From Alentia gelatinosa (lineage: Eukaryota > Annelida > Polychaeta > Phyllodocida > Polynoidae), in the NCBI GenBank assembly GCA_950022655.1, contig OX465584.1, forward strand, positions 54,516,789 through 54,580,788: 64,000 nucleotides of DNA, written 5' to 3'. Position 1 is the first letter of the stretch. Each line of letters opens with the position of its first letter. Shown here in pieces: positions 14,301 to 23,915 of the stretch. The position numbers and the translations under genes were made by a program. The notes beneath the pieces were generated by a model. That model did not search any database. It saw nothing but the letters and a program-made list of their open reading frames with translations, and had not been told where the DNA came from.

Positions 14301-17300
14301 CCGGTTTTAAGTATGGCTTCGTTGTGTAGTAATACTTTGTTAAGTAATTTTGTCTTTTATCTTAGTTTTGAGCATATACCTTCCAGTCGATACTATTAGA
14401 ATGGTCAGAATGTACTCATATACTTCATGGACATGCACAATGTACGGCCACAAACATCCATGTGCAGGAAAATATGAATACCTAACAAAGTACCATCTTC
14501 ACCATTATCGTACTGTGGTAGGCATTCAGTATTAAAGGGTGACCTGTGAGTTAGAAGTGGTGTAGTGAGTGTGTAGAGGTCGTGCTTCTACTGCCCTCAT
14601 GTGCCGTTTGATCCTCCATTAGGATTAACCGTCCTTTGCTGACATGAGATTACTGTCTTTACAGATCACAGCCGCGGTAACTATAACCTTGATCAGAACT
14701 AACTTCGCTGAGCCCAATCTCCTCTCTGTTTATTATAGCGAACACACCGAGTATCACACAAAGACACCCAGAGTAGCACTTAGAGCCGGCACCCACAAAC
14801 CCCGATAAGGTTCCCGATTGAACCCCGACAAGAAAGGTTCCCGATAAACCCCGATTGAACCCCAACAAGAAAGGTTCCCGATAAACCCCGATTGAACCCG
14901 ATTGGACCTCGACAAAAAAGGATTCCGATAGACTGATTGAACCCAATTGAACCCCAACAAGAAAGGTTCCTGATAATCCCCGATTGAACCCGATTGGACC
15001 TCGACAAAAAAGGTTCCCGATAGACTCTGATTGAACCCAATTGAACCCTGACAAGAAAGGTTCCCCATAGACACCGATTGGAACCAACAAGAATGGTTCC
15101 CCATAGACCCTGATTGAACCCCGACAAGAAAGGTTCCCAATAAACCCTTATTGGACTCCAACAAGAAAGGTTCCCGGTAAACCCTGATTGGACTCCAACA
15201 AGAAAGGTTCCCGATAGACCCCACTTGAACCCAGACAAGAAAGGTTCCCGAATAAACCCGATTGGATCCCGACAAGAAAGGTTCCCAATAGACCCCGATT
15301 GAAACCGATTGAACCCCGACAAGATATGTTCCCGATAAACCCCGATGAACTCTTGATAGAATTCTTATCGGGAACTCCAATTTGGGACCGCAAAATAGCG
15401 CTCCAAACCTTCAATGTTCCCGATTGGTTCCTGATAAGTTCCCAATACCAGTGCACCAAAGCATGACCTTCACCTTCTTTCGCATACACTAGGATTGGAT
15501 TTATGTCGGGAATGAATATGAAATGCTATCGTAATGCATGGCACACTTTTCTTTAAGATATTTTTTTCTCTATCTTAATTGGAATGCTGCCAAAAAATTC
15601 CTCAGTTGGATTCCAATTAGAGAAAATATCAAACATGTCGAATCAAGACGTAAGGACTACGATAAGTATTTTGAATCGGGGTCCAGTCGTGGTTGAATCG
15701 GGATCCGCAACATAAGCTACGATTGGAAAAGATCCCCGACAAGAATTGTTCAATCCCAGTCTGGAACCTTATCGGGGGTTGATGGGTTCCTGGTACTTAA
15801 TCTGGTTAATTCACCCTGAGAAAAATATTAACCATAGGTTTTCCGCAACGGCCATCTCTACTACTGATGTAAGGGCCATAGCGAGAGAAAACCTCAAGAA
15901 GGTGGGTTTCTGTACGTAGAAGGTAACCCACTAATAAGAGGTTTATCTTGTAGTTGTTTGCTAACACCAGGTGTGTCTTGACATGATTCCAGTGTGTTTC
16001 TAGAATAAATATAAGCAGATATCGTTGCGTTTCCAGCCATATCCGTTTTAGCTCGTCACAGTATTATACCCCAGTGGACATGGTCAGCTTTTCCCAATCA
16101 TTATAGACACACGCCGTTAGTTTGCTGCCAGTTTACATTCCTCTTAGCATTACCCTAGCACCACCCTCCCAACATTAGCATGTGGTCAGTTCTGTTGTTT
16201 GGTAAATAGGGGAAGGAAAGCTTCGTCGGAACTGCAAATAATTTGGTAATATTTTTTTAGTATTCATCCCCTGGCGTGATATCCAAGAAAAGATAGACTT
16301 TTAAAAAAGAATTTTGCCCAGTTCAAAATTATTCAGGTCCAAAGTTGACAAATAAATATGTAACATCACGCACATAATTTTGTTTTAATTTTGCTGTGCA
16401 GTTTTTACTTGCACTTCCGAATTCTATTCAAAGTGATCTATGTAACTAGAAAATCTCTTCAAATTAATTTCGTCTACTTTGTTTATCTGCATCTATTTAT
16501 ACTTTCACATAAAACATAAGCTTTTGAGGGTTTACATCCTTATTCTCATTTCACCCTACAGATTAATTGTAAGTTTTTAATTCAAAAACATTGCAGATTT
16601 CATGCAGTGTGAATTACGAGCATTTAAACGGGATTTTGGACCTAAACCCCTTTTTTATCAATGTACCCGGTAGTGTTAATAACAAATACTCTCATGATTT
16701 CTCCATTTCATTTTCCTCCATTTCCTCACGGGTAACAGTTTATCTAACGTGCACATAATAGCCAGATAGATGTCAGTACAAAAGGTACACATTCTTCTTT
16801 GATCTAATCCTCAAGTATTAATCCAGTAGTGGCCTTTCTGGTTTTTGTGCAGAGATCGAAGACTTGCAGCGTAATAAGTGTGAGTACAGCTTGAATGATA
16901 AGGCGTTCGTCGTTCATGTTGTGCTCTCCTTCGGCGGGCCATGGACATCCTTTCGCAAACTCCATGGTGTCAAGCAAATTTGCTAAGTTATGGAAAAAGT
17001 CCCCATTTCCTGCTTGCCTCGTGGGACGAACCCACATCTCATTCTGCAGGGAGTTCCCCAGCACTTTTTCTAACTTGGTAAAACTGGTTGACATCCTGGA
17101 GAGAAAAAAAAAGAAAAAAGACAGAACACAAAACACAAACATTTTGTTTTCCCTCAGCGTTGAGCTAGTGTATATGAGACCTATTCGGAGCCAAACATAT
17201 TGTGTCGACGATGAGTTGGGGGAGGTCCAGGCCCTGTACTGGCAGCTACGCCTGTGTCTGTCTGCGGCGTGGTGGTTCCCGTTGTGGTGCCAAAATTGGT

Positions 17301-20300
17301 TACCCTGCCATAAGTGGTAATTATCGCTCACTATTGTCTTTGGCGCATGCGCGAACATGCGCACTCTTGCATTCCCCGATTGGAGAGGGACAAATTCATC
17401 GGCCCTCGAACCACTAGTTTGTTACTCTCCAAGCAGAAATCCAGCGCTCTACTTCCTGCGGCCGATAGCAAGCGATGGCGCGGCGAAAGATCTGCTGGGA
17501 GAGTGCTAGTTTGTACATGCGCACTAAGCAAATTTACCCTAATATCTGTTTGGAGCTTTCCCGAATAGAATAGTCCGTGAAATCTAAGCGGTACAGGACG
17601 GGAAGAGACATGCTGGGATAGAGTGAGCGATAATTACCACTTTTGGCAGGGTAACCAATTTTGGCACCACACGTCTCTCCCTCTGAAGCAGTCCCTCCCT
17701 GATACACACTGGTGTGCCCTCAGCCTGCAGCTCCCACTCATGCTGCTCTTTGTGCTGAAGGGGAATCAAGTTTAGCGCTGCCAAGGACGAGAACGAAAAC
17801 TTGATCAAGGCCTTGGGATCTGAGGTCGTGTTCCTTTGTAGGCTCATGGAGTTGTCTTCTGTTATAAATGTACCCTGTTACATTCCACAGAGTTCTTGTC
17901 GTTAAACTATTGAATGATTTCTTTTAGACAATGGAATAAGACACATTTTCATCGACATTCAATATATCATATGCTATTCCTGATTATTGTAACACATTTG
18001 TGTAGACTTGATCTCATTCACATTTACAACATACATTAAGCAGTACAATGTACGTGTAAGTGTAAGACATCAACATTCAAGTTATTGTAACACATTATAA
18101 AGTCACTAATCAAGAATCATCTTGAAACATGTCCATAATTTAGTTCTTCTGAAAAGTGACGTGACTGGTACAGATCCTGACTCTAACAAACAGAAAAAAA
18201 AGCCTCACAAAAACCAACATTATTTAATTCTTGATAGCAGTACTTCACCTTGATCTTCTATAAAGTGATCTTATTTCATCTCTTGATGGTGATTTGTCCC
18301 TGGCTGAAACTCCTGGGGCCCGTTTAATAATCTAGGATCGTACATGAAGACCCTTCTCTGTACCTCATACAAGGGTTATGTTCAAATAATATTCAAGTCT
18401 GTTCGCAGTATTAGCCGTCCATAAGTGTTGAATGAAGTTGACCCACATCGTCCTTGAGTCTCTGGCATACAGAAAAGGTCAACATACATGATCCTAGATT
18501 ATTAAACGGGCCCCTGGTGTGTATATTTTTTCTGGTGTTTATAGAAGCTCACTCTCTCCCGTCTCAGATCCAGGAGATCGTGGACGCGAGTCACCAGCCC
18601 CGGACTCAGACGAGCCTGGCGCCGGGCGACCCGCCCGTCACGCCGCCCACCGTGCCCAGCGTCACCGTGTCCATGGAGGAGGACAAGGCGCCCGACCCGG
18701 ACAGCGTGGAGGAGGCCAGCGAGCCCGCCAAGACCAACAACGGCAACTCGCTCAACGCCGCCGGCGAGAAGATGATCCACTTCACCTTCTCCGCCGCAGA
18801 CGGCAAGGCCTTCATTGATAATGCCCATAAAGGGAGTCTGCTGAAGCCGGAGGGAATCAGTGTGTAAGTGTAGGGGACAGAGCCGTTAGAGTTCAGGGAA
18901 ATCCCTGAACTCAGGGTTTTTATTTTTAAAAAACCTATCTAAAAGCCTCAATAGAACCTGTGTATGGCAACTCCATATTGTTTCGGGATCCCCATATACC
19001 CGATTTCCCTATAAATATGCCGACGGCAAGAAGGTGATTTACTTCACCTTCTCCGCCGCTGACGGCAAGGCCTTCATTGATAATGCCCATAAAGGGAGTC
19101 TGCTGAAGCCGGAGGGAATCAGTGTGTAAGTGTAGGGGACAGAGCCGTTAGAGTTCAGGGAAATCCCTGAACTCAGGGTTTTTATTTTTAAAAAACCTAT
19201 CTAAAAGCCTCAATAGAACCTGTGTATGGCAACTCCATATTGTTTCGGGATCCCCATATACCCGATTTCCCTATAAATATGCCGACGGCAAGAAGGTGAT
19301 TTACTTCACCTTCTCCGCCGCTGACGGCAAGGCCTTCATTGATAATGCCCATAAAGGGAGTCTGCTGAAGCCGGAGGGAATCAGTGTGTAAGTGTAGGGG
19401 ACAGAGCCATTAGAATTCAGGGAAATCCCTGAAATCAGGGTTTTTATAAAAAAAAAACTATCTAAAAGCCTCAATAGTACCTGTGTATGTCAGCTCCATA
19501 TTGTTTCGGGATCCCCATATACCCGATTTCTCTATAAATATGCCAACGGCGAGAAGGTGATTTACCTCACCTTCTCCGCCGCTGACGGCAAGGCCTTCAT
19601 TGATAATGCCCATAAAGGGAGTCTGCTGAAGCCGGAGGGAATCAGTGTGTAAGTATAGGGGACAGAGCCATTAGAATTCAGGGAAATCCCTGAAATCAGG
19701 GTTTTTATTTTTTAAAAACCTATCTAAAAGCCTCAATAGAACCTGTGTATGGCAACTCCATATTGTTTCGGGAACCCCATATACCCGATTTCTCTATAAA
19801 TATGCCGACGGCAAGAAGATGATTCACTTCACCTTCTCTGCCGCTGACGGCAAGGCCTTCATTGATAATGCCCATAAAGGGAGTCTGCTGAAGCCGGAGG
19901 GAATCAGTGTGTAAGTATAGGGGACAGAGCCATTAGAGTTCAGGGAAATCCCTGAAATCAGGGTTTTTATTTTTTAAAAACCTATCTAAAAGCCTCAATA
20001 GAACCTGTGTATGGCAACTCCATATTGTTTCGGGAACCCCATATACCCGATTTCTCTATAAATATGCCGACGGCAAGAAGATGATTCACTTCACCTTCTC
20101 CGCCGCTGACGGCAAGGCCTTCATTGATAATGCCCATAAAGGGAGTCTGCTGAAGCCGGGGGGAGTCAGTGTGTAAGTGTAAGGGACAGAGTTATTGTTA
20201 CTGTAGGGATGGCAGAGTTGAGGGAAATCCCTGAAATGCCTGGGACCGGTTTTATAGACGGGATAATCGTTGATAGCGACCGTTTTGAGGCCATAGTCTA

Positions 20301-22875
20301 AGTATCATACATTTGGCGATAATTGTCAAACGATTGGGCCCAATAGTCGTTGTATGTATCTTGAAAACTCAAGATATCTTTAATGATCGCTATTATCAAA
20401 TATCGCGTCTTAAAAGATTTTCTATAACCCGTTTGTTAGAGGGGATAATCGTAAATAGCGACCGTTTTGAGGCCATAGTTTAATCATCACACATTTGGCA
20501 ATAATTATCGAACCCTTGGGGCCAATGGTCCTTGTATTTATCTTGAAAACCGTTTTGAATCTTTGATAATCACAGAGAATAAAACAAAGAGGGAATTAAA
20601 TTGGCCTTATTCACAGTGATTCAAACCTCCCCATACACCCCAGCCTCATTCCATGGTCAGTAACGATGTGTTTTCCATATTTTCTGTCTTTGAGGCAGTA
20701 AATTCCGCCTGAAAAATATTTCATCTTTTTTCATGACAACAACTGACATCCCTGATTTCACCGTAAAGAAGATTTTGTTTACCAATAAGCAATTTAAGCA
20801 CTTTTCCATTGCGTTCCACAGGGCCGAGGGCAAGTTGATGCGTATGCACACAGCAGTGCGGCTAAACGAGTCCATCCGCAACCAGTCGGGCGACGCTGAC
20901 ATGGTCATCCTCAACTTCCCCGCACCACCAGCCAGGCTCAACGCAGAGGAGAACTGTATCCTTTCTAGTGATTGTTGTAATCTATTCCTATATACCCATC
21001 TCCGAAACCTCTATAGTTACATACCGCTGCTAGGCTAGGTTAGGAGTGCAGTAATTATAAGTTATGTAGCGAGGCTGACGTTTTCGTCCCGGGCTGACGT
21101 TTTCGTCCCGGCCTGACCACGTGACATAAAGAGCAGCGGGACGAAAGCTTAGCTATTGCAGTTACTCGCTAAGCGTGGCCATTTTTCTGGGGCTATTGCA
21201 GGAAAAGAAATAATCATTTTTATCGATATTTAAAGGTATATAGGAATAGGGAAACCAAGTACCAGTAATCAAAAGTTAAAGTTACTCAATAAGGCTCAGA
21301 AAAATTACTGCCCGCGGCCAAGGCCTTGGGCAGTAATTTTTCCGAGCCTTACCTCGTAACTTTGAACTTTTGCTCACCGGAACATAGTTTCCCTCTGTAG
21401 ATAATCGTGAGACGAGTCTAAAACCCCTAATATGACAAGCAAAATTCTGTTTATGTTCAAATCCATTGATAACTGGACGCGCCACCTGGTGTTTTTCTTG
21501 GCGCCAGGGGCAAGATGGCCGTTTCTATAACACAATAGCTATGTGCCCTGTATGTTTAATATGGAGACTCTGTAAGCAGTGTATAATGAATAAGACCTCC
21601 TAGTCTTTTGTTTGTATATGTATGTGATTCAAGATGACCATATATAAACCAAATACCAGAGTTAACTAAGCTCACCCTGTTAGGCAGGACCATGGAAAGC
21701 AGCCCCTAATTGGGCTGAGGTCCAAGCCTCTTTACAGTATTGTATGAATCCAGAGCAGAAGCAAATTTTGTCAAATTTATTTTATATTCAATAAAGCAAC
21801 GTATCAAAAAAAGAGAAAAAAAGTAGCCAGATGCTACCCTGATAATGAGAACTTCCTGTCACTCTTGAACTAAGGTGCTACGCAATCTTCAGGTTACGAT
21901 TGTTATCTGTGTGACATGGCCGACAAGGACATGCTATCCAAGTTTTCTCGATCTTTCTGTAGCAGAAAGATCCATATGAAAAATGTTTCCCCACTCTTTC
22001 CTGGACCCAGGTGACATCCCTGAAACATCCCTACAAATACGAGGCAGAGACACTTCTAATCACAACCGATACTACCTTGAAAATGATATCTACTATGAAC
22101 TTACCTTGCAACTGACAACGACGATTGAAAATCGTCACTGTTAGAAAACCTGGAGCTACTGGTTAATATTTTTTTGATACATATTATTTTTCATCATATA
22201 TTATATGATTTGAATGATGAACTTACCTTGCAACTGACAGCGACAATTTTAAATCGTTACTGTAAAAAAACTGGAACTACTTGTTGATTTTCTTTTAATA
22301 CATATTATTTCGAATCATATATATGATTTGAATGATAAACTTACCTTGCAACTGAAAGCGGCGATATAAAATCGTCGCTGTAAAAAAGCTGGAACTACTT
22401 GTTGATATTATTTCTATAAATGTTATTTTCCATCATATATATGATTTGAATGATGAACATACCTTGCAACTGACAGCGGCGATTTTGAATCGTCACCGTA
22501 AAAAAAACTGGAACTACTTGTTGATTTTATTTTATACATATTATTTTCATCATATGTACGATTTGAATGATGAATTCACCTTGCAACTGATAGCGGTGAT
22601 TTTAAATCGTCACTTTTAAAAAAACTGGAACTATTTGTTGATATTTTTTTTTATACATATTATGTTTTCATCATATATATGATTTGAATGACGAATTAAC
22701 CTTGCAACTGATAGCGGCGATTTTAAATCTTCACTGTAAAAAAACTATTACTACTTGTTGACTTTTCCTTGATGGCCGTCCAGATATGGAGTACCTGGAG
22801 GCACTGACTGAGGGCATTGACCGCGTGCTCATGGTCCGAGGCAGTGGCCGTGAAGTGGTCACCATCTACTCCTAG
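2010..22875 (+). CDS. KCC: K-Cl cotransporter (SLC12A4-7 family), C-terminal half; 5' exons outside window
   Basis: Electroneutral K+/Cl- symporter of the SLC12 family, which acts at the plasma membrane in cell volume and chloride control. Only the cytoplasmic C-terminal domain is visible. Coding exons: 2010-2122 or 4058-4164 (alternatives), 5163-5279, 7068-7157, 10065-10156, 14001-14102, 18568-18863, 20822-20955 and 22784-22875. Every junction has GT/AG ends and phases that join without a break, giving about 342 residues to the stop with the second alternative. Family signatures seen: [68 protein letters not shown] and the terminal [18 protein letters not shown] followed by REVVTIYS. The membrane domain and start lie upstream of base 1. 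Introns are 0.9 to 4.5 kb and full of repeats. Which vertebrate paralogue it is closest to cannot be said; invertebrates often have a single KCC gene. Family assignment is very secure, exon ends nearly so. Confidence 0.95.
2284..2397. repeat. (ATT)n microsatellite with T tract
   Basis: About 28 ATT units, then T-rich sequence, in the intron between the two alternative KCC exons. Confidence 0.95.
2686..3323. repeat. Inverted-repeat element with GGGAGGTGTTTCATAG ends
   Basis: GGGAGGTGTTTCATAG at the left end and CTATGAAACACCTCCC at the right, with further inverted TGATCGT/GATCACTG motifs inside. About 640 bases, no transposase. Probable non-autonomous DNA transposon. Confidence 0.6.
3681..3936. 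repeat. Tandem duplication, two ~125-bp copies
   Basis: TTACAAGCATTATCGTTTAA to TCTGGTCTAGAATTT (3681-3797) recurs diverged at 3816-3936. Confidence 0.8.
4058..4164 (+). CDS. KCC: KCC alternative exon B (canonical-looking version)
   Basis: 107 nt. Acceptor cccgttgtag, donor gtaaac. Encodes [19 protein letters not shown] then [16 protein letters not shown], and joins to 5163 as Asp-Thr-Val-Arg. It resembles the vertebrate KCC stretch (GLGGLKHNTV, AWP, SWK, F) more closely than exon A does. A second acceptor seven bases inside (after 4064) would be out of phase with exon A, so 4058 is preferred. Splicing A to B would read into TAG within a few codons. Confidence 0.9.
4259..4560 (+). repeat. 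Dispersed repeat, copy 1
   Basis: Matches the reverse complement of about 35720-36014 in a DNAAF3 intron over CATATCGGAC/AAATT, ACCCATGT and TTTCACAGAATATAGTAAAT segments. A fragment also occurs near 55945. No coding potential. Confidence 0.65.
4765..5031. repeat. CAGGGATGCCAG-type element
   Basis: Left end CAAGGATGCCAGTTTT, right end AACTGGCATCCCTTG, inside the KCC intron before 5163. Family members with the same ends: 41045-41543 and 53550-53703; a one-ended copy starts at 24075. Confidence 0.75.
5163..5279 (+). CDS. KCC: KCC exon, ALLVPRNI to IDVWWIV
   Basis: 117 nt. Acceptor tctggcag, donor gtatcc. Encodes [19 protein letters not shown] and ends in IDVWWIV plus the first base of the His codon. 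The donor at 5280 is chosen over gtacgt at 5276, because only the later cut restores the invariant VHDGG with the next exon. Confidence 0.93.
5350..5660. repeat. GTAGACAGG foldback composite, copy 1
   Basis: TAGACAGGTGGCCGTAAACC is paired with GGTTTACAGAGCCGCCTG about 90 bases on, followed by the TATACAATGG segment. Related sequence is at 55510-55880 and 60360-61100 (MYG1 introns). Confidence 0.7.
6264..6392. repeat. TACCGTAAA-ended miniature element
   Basis: TACCGTAAAC left and TTTTACGGTA right; internal GGTTATAAGCCG pairs with CGGCTTATTAGC. Confidence 0.65.
7068..7157 (+). CDS. KCC: KCC exon, HDGGM to RIFTVA
   Basis: 90 nt. Acceptor gacacag, donor gtatcc. Encodes [20 protein letters not shown] and then CKLRIFTVA, ending with the first base of Gln. 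This matches the KCC motif for strands of the C-terminal APA-like fold. The split Gln is completed by AG at 10065. Confidence 0.95.
7826..9726. repeat. Three abutting foldback elements rich in GATCTCAACTTGAGATC
   Basis: Three units (about 7826-8618, 8616-9036, 9036-9726), each opening with GTGTTTTTCAGTTGAGA and closing with CTCGACTGAAAAACACCCCC. Palindromes such as GATCTCAAGTTGAGATC recur dozens of times inside. A run around the AGGCTCTG/GATCACTATAGAACTTGAG core is shared between units. No coding capacity; fills the intron between the KCC exons at 7068 and 10065. Confidence 0.8.
10065..10156 (+). CDS. KCC: KCC exon, [10 protein letters not shown] to VEEM
   Basis: 92 nt. Acceptor cctcacag, donor gtaaga. 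Encodes [20 protein letters not shown] and then [10 protein letters not shown], ending in phase 0. An upstream AG (gatttcag) would add residues that do not match the family, so it was not used. Confidence 0.95.
11099..11618. repeat. AGGGTTCG-ended element with CCTGGAAAAG repeats
   Basis: Left AGGGTTCGTTCAGAGCCTGG, right GTACGAACCCT. Internal CCTGGAAAAGCCTGGAAT repeats. A related end with GGGCTGTGCATGTACAAAC is at 41576-41645. Confidence 0.6.
12677..14000. repeat. 53-bp tandem array, ~25 units, ending at the KCC exon acceptor
   Basis: Unit TATGGAGACTCCATATTAGG plus TGGATAATAATG and TTTCTTATACTACTTTCACAG. The array length is almost exactly 25 units, and the last unit boundary is the splice junction at 14000/14001. 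The units I read all end in ACAG. Relatives of the TATGGAGACTCC part are dispersed (21560, 30300, 46790 reversed, 51300, 53395-53887, 57070). Confidence 0.95.
14001..14102 (+). CDS. KCC: KCC exon, [14 protein letters not shown]
   Basis: 102 nt, phase 0 at both ends. Encodes [20 protein letters not shown] and [14 protein letters not shown], the conserved helix of KCC C-termini. Its acceptor (tactactttcacag) is the last of 25 near-identical copies in the tandem array directly upstream (12677-14000). The donor is gtaagt. Confidence 0.93.
14800..15360. repeat. ~37-bp minisatellite
   Basis: GACAAGAAAGGTTCCCGATA plus AACCCCGATTGAACCCC, about 15 irregular units. All three minus-strand frames are open for long runs because the unit is stop-poor and not a multiple of three; this is not taken as coding. 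Confidence 0.9.
16806..17850 (-). pseudogene. Coding-like minus-strand fragments split by a foldback element
   Basis: At 17850-17690 the minus strand reads [20 protein letters not shown] and on to [10 protein letters not shown]. The frame is broken by the foldback element (17286-17682), after which [19 protein letters not shown] continues. A third piece, 17101-16806, follows a strong polypyrimidine tract and cag and reads [15 protein letters not shown] to TGLILED and stop. No family is recognised. It could be a relic of a gene or retrocopy inside the KCC intron. Low confidence. Confidence 0.25.
17286..17682. repeat. Foldback element, copy 2
   Basis: Left arm TGGTGCCAAAATTGGTTACC plus TAATTATCGCTCACT; right arm AGTGAGCGATAATTACCACT plus GGTAACCAATTTTGGCACCA. 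Same family as 1507-1845, including the GCGCATGC and CCGTGAAATCTAAGCGG parts. Confidence 0.85.
18315..18514. repeat. 200-bp element with 25-bp perfect terminal inverted repeats
   Basis: GGGGCCCGTTTAATAATCTA... at 18315-18339 is the exact reverse complement of 18490-18514. It ends only 53 bases before the KCC exon at 18568. A similar single end is near 44818. Confidence 0.85.
18568..18863 (+). CDS. KCC: KCC exon with linker and first phospho-regulatory region
   Basis: 296 nt, phase 0 in and two bases over at the end (donor gtaagt). Encodes IQEIVDAS, then a proline/serine-rich acidic linker, then [16 protein letters not shown] and LLKPEGISV. By position between the linker and the RMHTAV motif, the HFTFS threonine aligns with the first WNK/SPAK target (the LTWT region, Thr906 of KCC2 or Thr991 of KCC3); this is an alignment inference. 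The exon is GC-rich compared with its flanks. Its last ~110 bases and donor are repeated five more times downstream. Confidence 0.9.
18767..20175 (+). repeat. 262-bp tandem repeat, six copies, includes KCC exon 3' part and donor
   Basis: Copies of AAGGCCTTCATTGATAATGC at 18805, 19067, 19329, 19590, 19852 and 20113. Each keeps about 110 coding-like bases, the donor GTGT|GTAAGT and about 145 intron bases. Copies 2 and 3 are almost identical. Only copy 1 is joined to the rest of the exon. In copies 2-6 the AGs at the coding edge (ggcaag, aagaag) would enter out of phase and meet TGA, so they do not look like usable cassette exons. Confidence 0.93.
20256..20560. repeat. Tandem duplication, two diverged ~175-bp copies
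   Basis: GGGATAATCGTTGATAGCGACCGTTTTGAGGCCATAG recurs at about 20440 (in pieces under 20 identical bases). Confidence 0.75.
20822..20955 (+). CDS. KCC: KCC exon, [10 protein letters not shown] (second phospho-site)
   Basis: 134 nt. Acceptor ttccacag, donor gtatcc. Encodes [18 protein letters not shown], then [18 protein letters not shown]. The HTAV threonine is the conserved second WNK/SPAK-regulated site of KCCs (Thr1007 of KCC2, Thr1048 of KCC3; family knowledge). The last base T joins AT at 22784 to give Tyr. Confidence 0.95.
21270..21372. repeat. Near-perfect ~100-bp hairpin
   Basis: CAAAAGTTAAAGTTACTCAA then GGCTCAGAAAAATTACTGCCC is paired with GGGCAGTAATTTTTCCGAGCC and TAACTTTGAACTTTTG around a GCGGCCAAGGC centre. 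Confidence 0.85.
22085..22770. repeat. ~119-bp tandem repeat, six copies
   Basis: ACTTACCTTGCAACTGACAG recurs at 22099, 22221, 22339, 22456, 22574 and 22695, with the motif GATTTTAAATCGTCACTGTA and ACTACTTGTTGAT in each. It ends just before the terminal KCC exon. Confidence 0.9.
22784..22875 (+). CDS. KCC: KCC terminal coding exon
   Basis: 92 nt including TAG. Encodes [20 protein letters not shown] and GREVVTIYS, the near-invariant KCC terminus. The acceptor (tggccgtccag) lies just after a six-copy 119-bp tandem repeat. Confidence 0.96.
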
Positions 22876-23915
22876 GACACCGACAACCTTCCGTGCACCG
22901 TCTATCTCAGCCGTGGATGCATTCAGTTTCTCATCTAGTTGTATTTGAATAACAAATACAAAAATAGTCTCGTCGTTACAATCATGGTGATGGAATACAT
23001 CACCAGCAGATTTATTAAAAAGATAAAAAAAACATTTCTACGCACCCATCGGACGCTCTCTTTGTGAGCATGACTACTGCCGCATGTGCACATCATTGAT
23101 ATTCTGCTGGGTTTGGTGGTAATTTTAGACCCTTCCCTTTTATTTCTAGAAACGGTAAGAAACGAATCACTGGGGCAGCAAGGTTTTAAACGGAGATGAA
23201 GGAATGTATTGTCCTTATTATCTGTATGCACTGGACTCTGCACCTATTCACACCTAGCAACACAAAGTTGATATGCAAAATGTTTGTATGGAATATTACT
23301 ATTACTATTACTACTACTATGAAGTGCATTTTGATATATTCCCCATATCAGAAGGGAGGCGCACATAACTACATATTTGTTGGAAATATCCTGTACATAG
23401 AAGAATTATACAATTTCTACTGGTTGATGGCAGTACATACTTTGATAAGAGGACATCAATGCTAATTGTTTAGGCTGTTATTCGAGATAACTCTCTTTAT
23501 TTGGTAATGAGTTTTTACGCGTAGAACCAATCGTGTTTTTTTTCCCTTGAGAGGGTCATTTTATTATGAATCACCAATCATGTCTTGTTCGTCGGGACAG
23601 GTCTGATGCAAGGGGAATTGACTGGACAGTGATGATGGGGGGTAGGAGACCTCTTCATGCTGAGTTTTTATTTATATCCTGTAGGAATTGTTCCAGATTT
23701 GATACCTTTAGGAGTTGACAGTTTGTCTGGGTTAAAGAGGAGTGAGTTTGTAACGTACGTGGCGGGTGACGGGTCACTGAGGGGGCTGCACTCAGTGCTG
23801 GGCCTCTCACGTATCCGCGCCACACCAGACACTCCCCACCCCCCCGTGTCCTGTGATGACAAAGCGGTTTTTGCTACTGTTGGACAAATTAAATAAAAGA
23901 TGTTGTATAAAAAGG
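22876..23915 (+). other. KCC: Probable KCC 3' UTR with poly(A) signal
   Basis: No conserved coding sequence follows the stop. AATAAA at 23892-23897 is the first good signal. A 79-residue open frame at 23657-23896 shows no family match and runs into the signal, so it is treated as untranslated. Confidence 0.5.

Noticed and set aside
14659..15489. Overlapping 113-208 residue minus-strand open frames
   Set aside because: Produced by a stop-poor ~37-bp minisatellite; all three frames are open at once, with no splice or homology support.
15843..15901. Possible short KCC exon ending AAGAAG before gtgggt
   Set aside because: No matching family residues and no clear in-phase acceptor; exons 14001 and 18568 already join in phase.
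18502..18828. Minus-strand and +2 frame open frames over the KCC exon
   Set aside because: GC-rich shadows of the real exon 18568-18863.
23657..23896. Extra KCC or separate exon encoding GIVPDLIPLGVDSLSGL
   Set aside because: Lies after the invariant KCC stop, has no family match and runs into the poly(A) signal; treated as 3' UTR.
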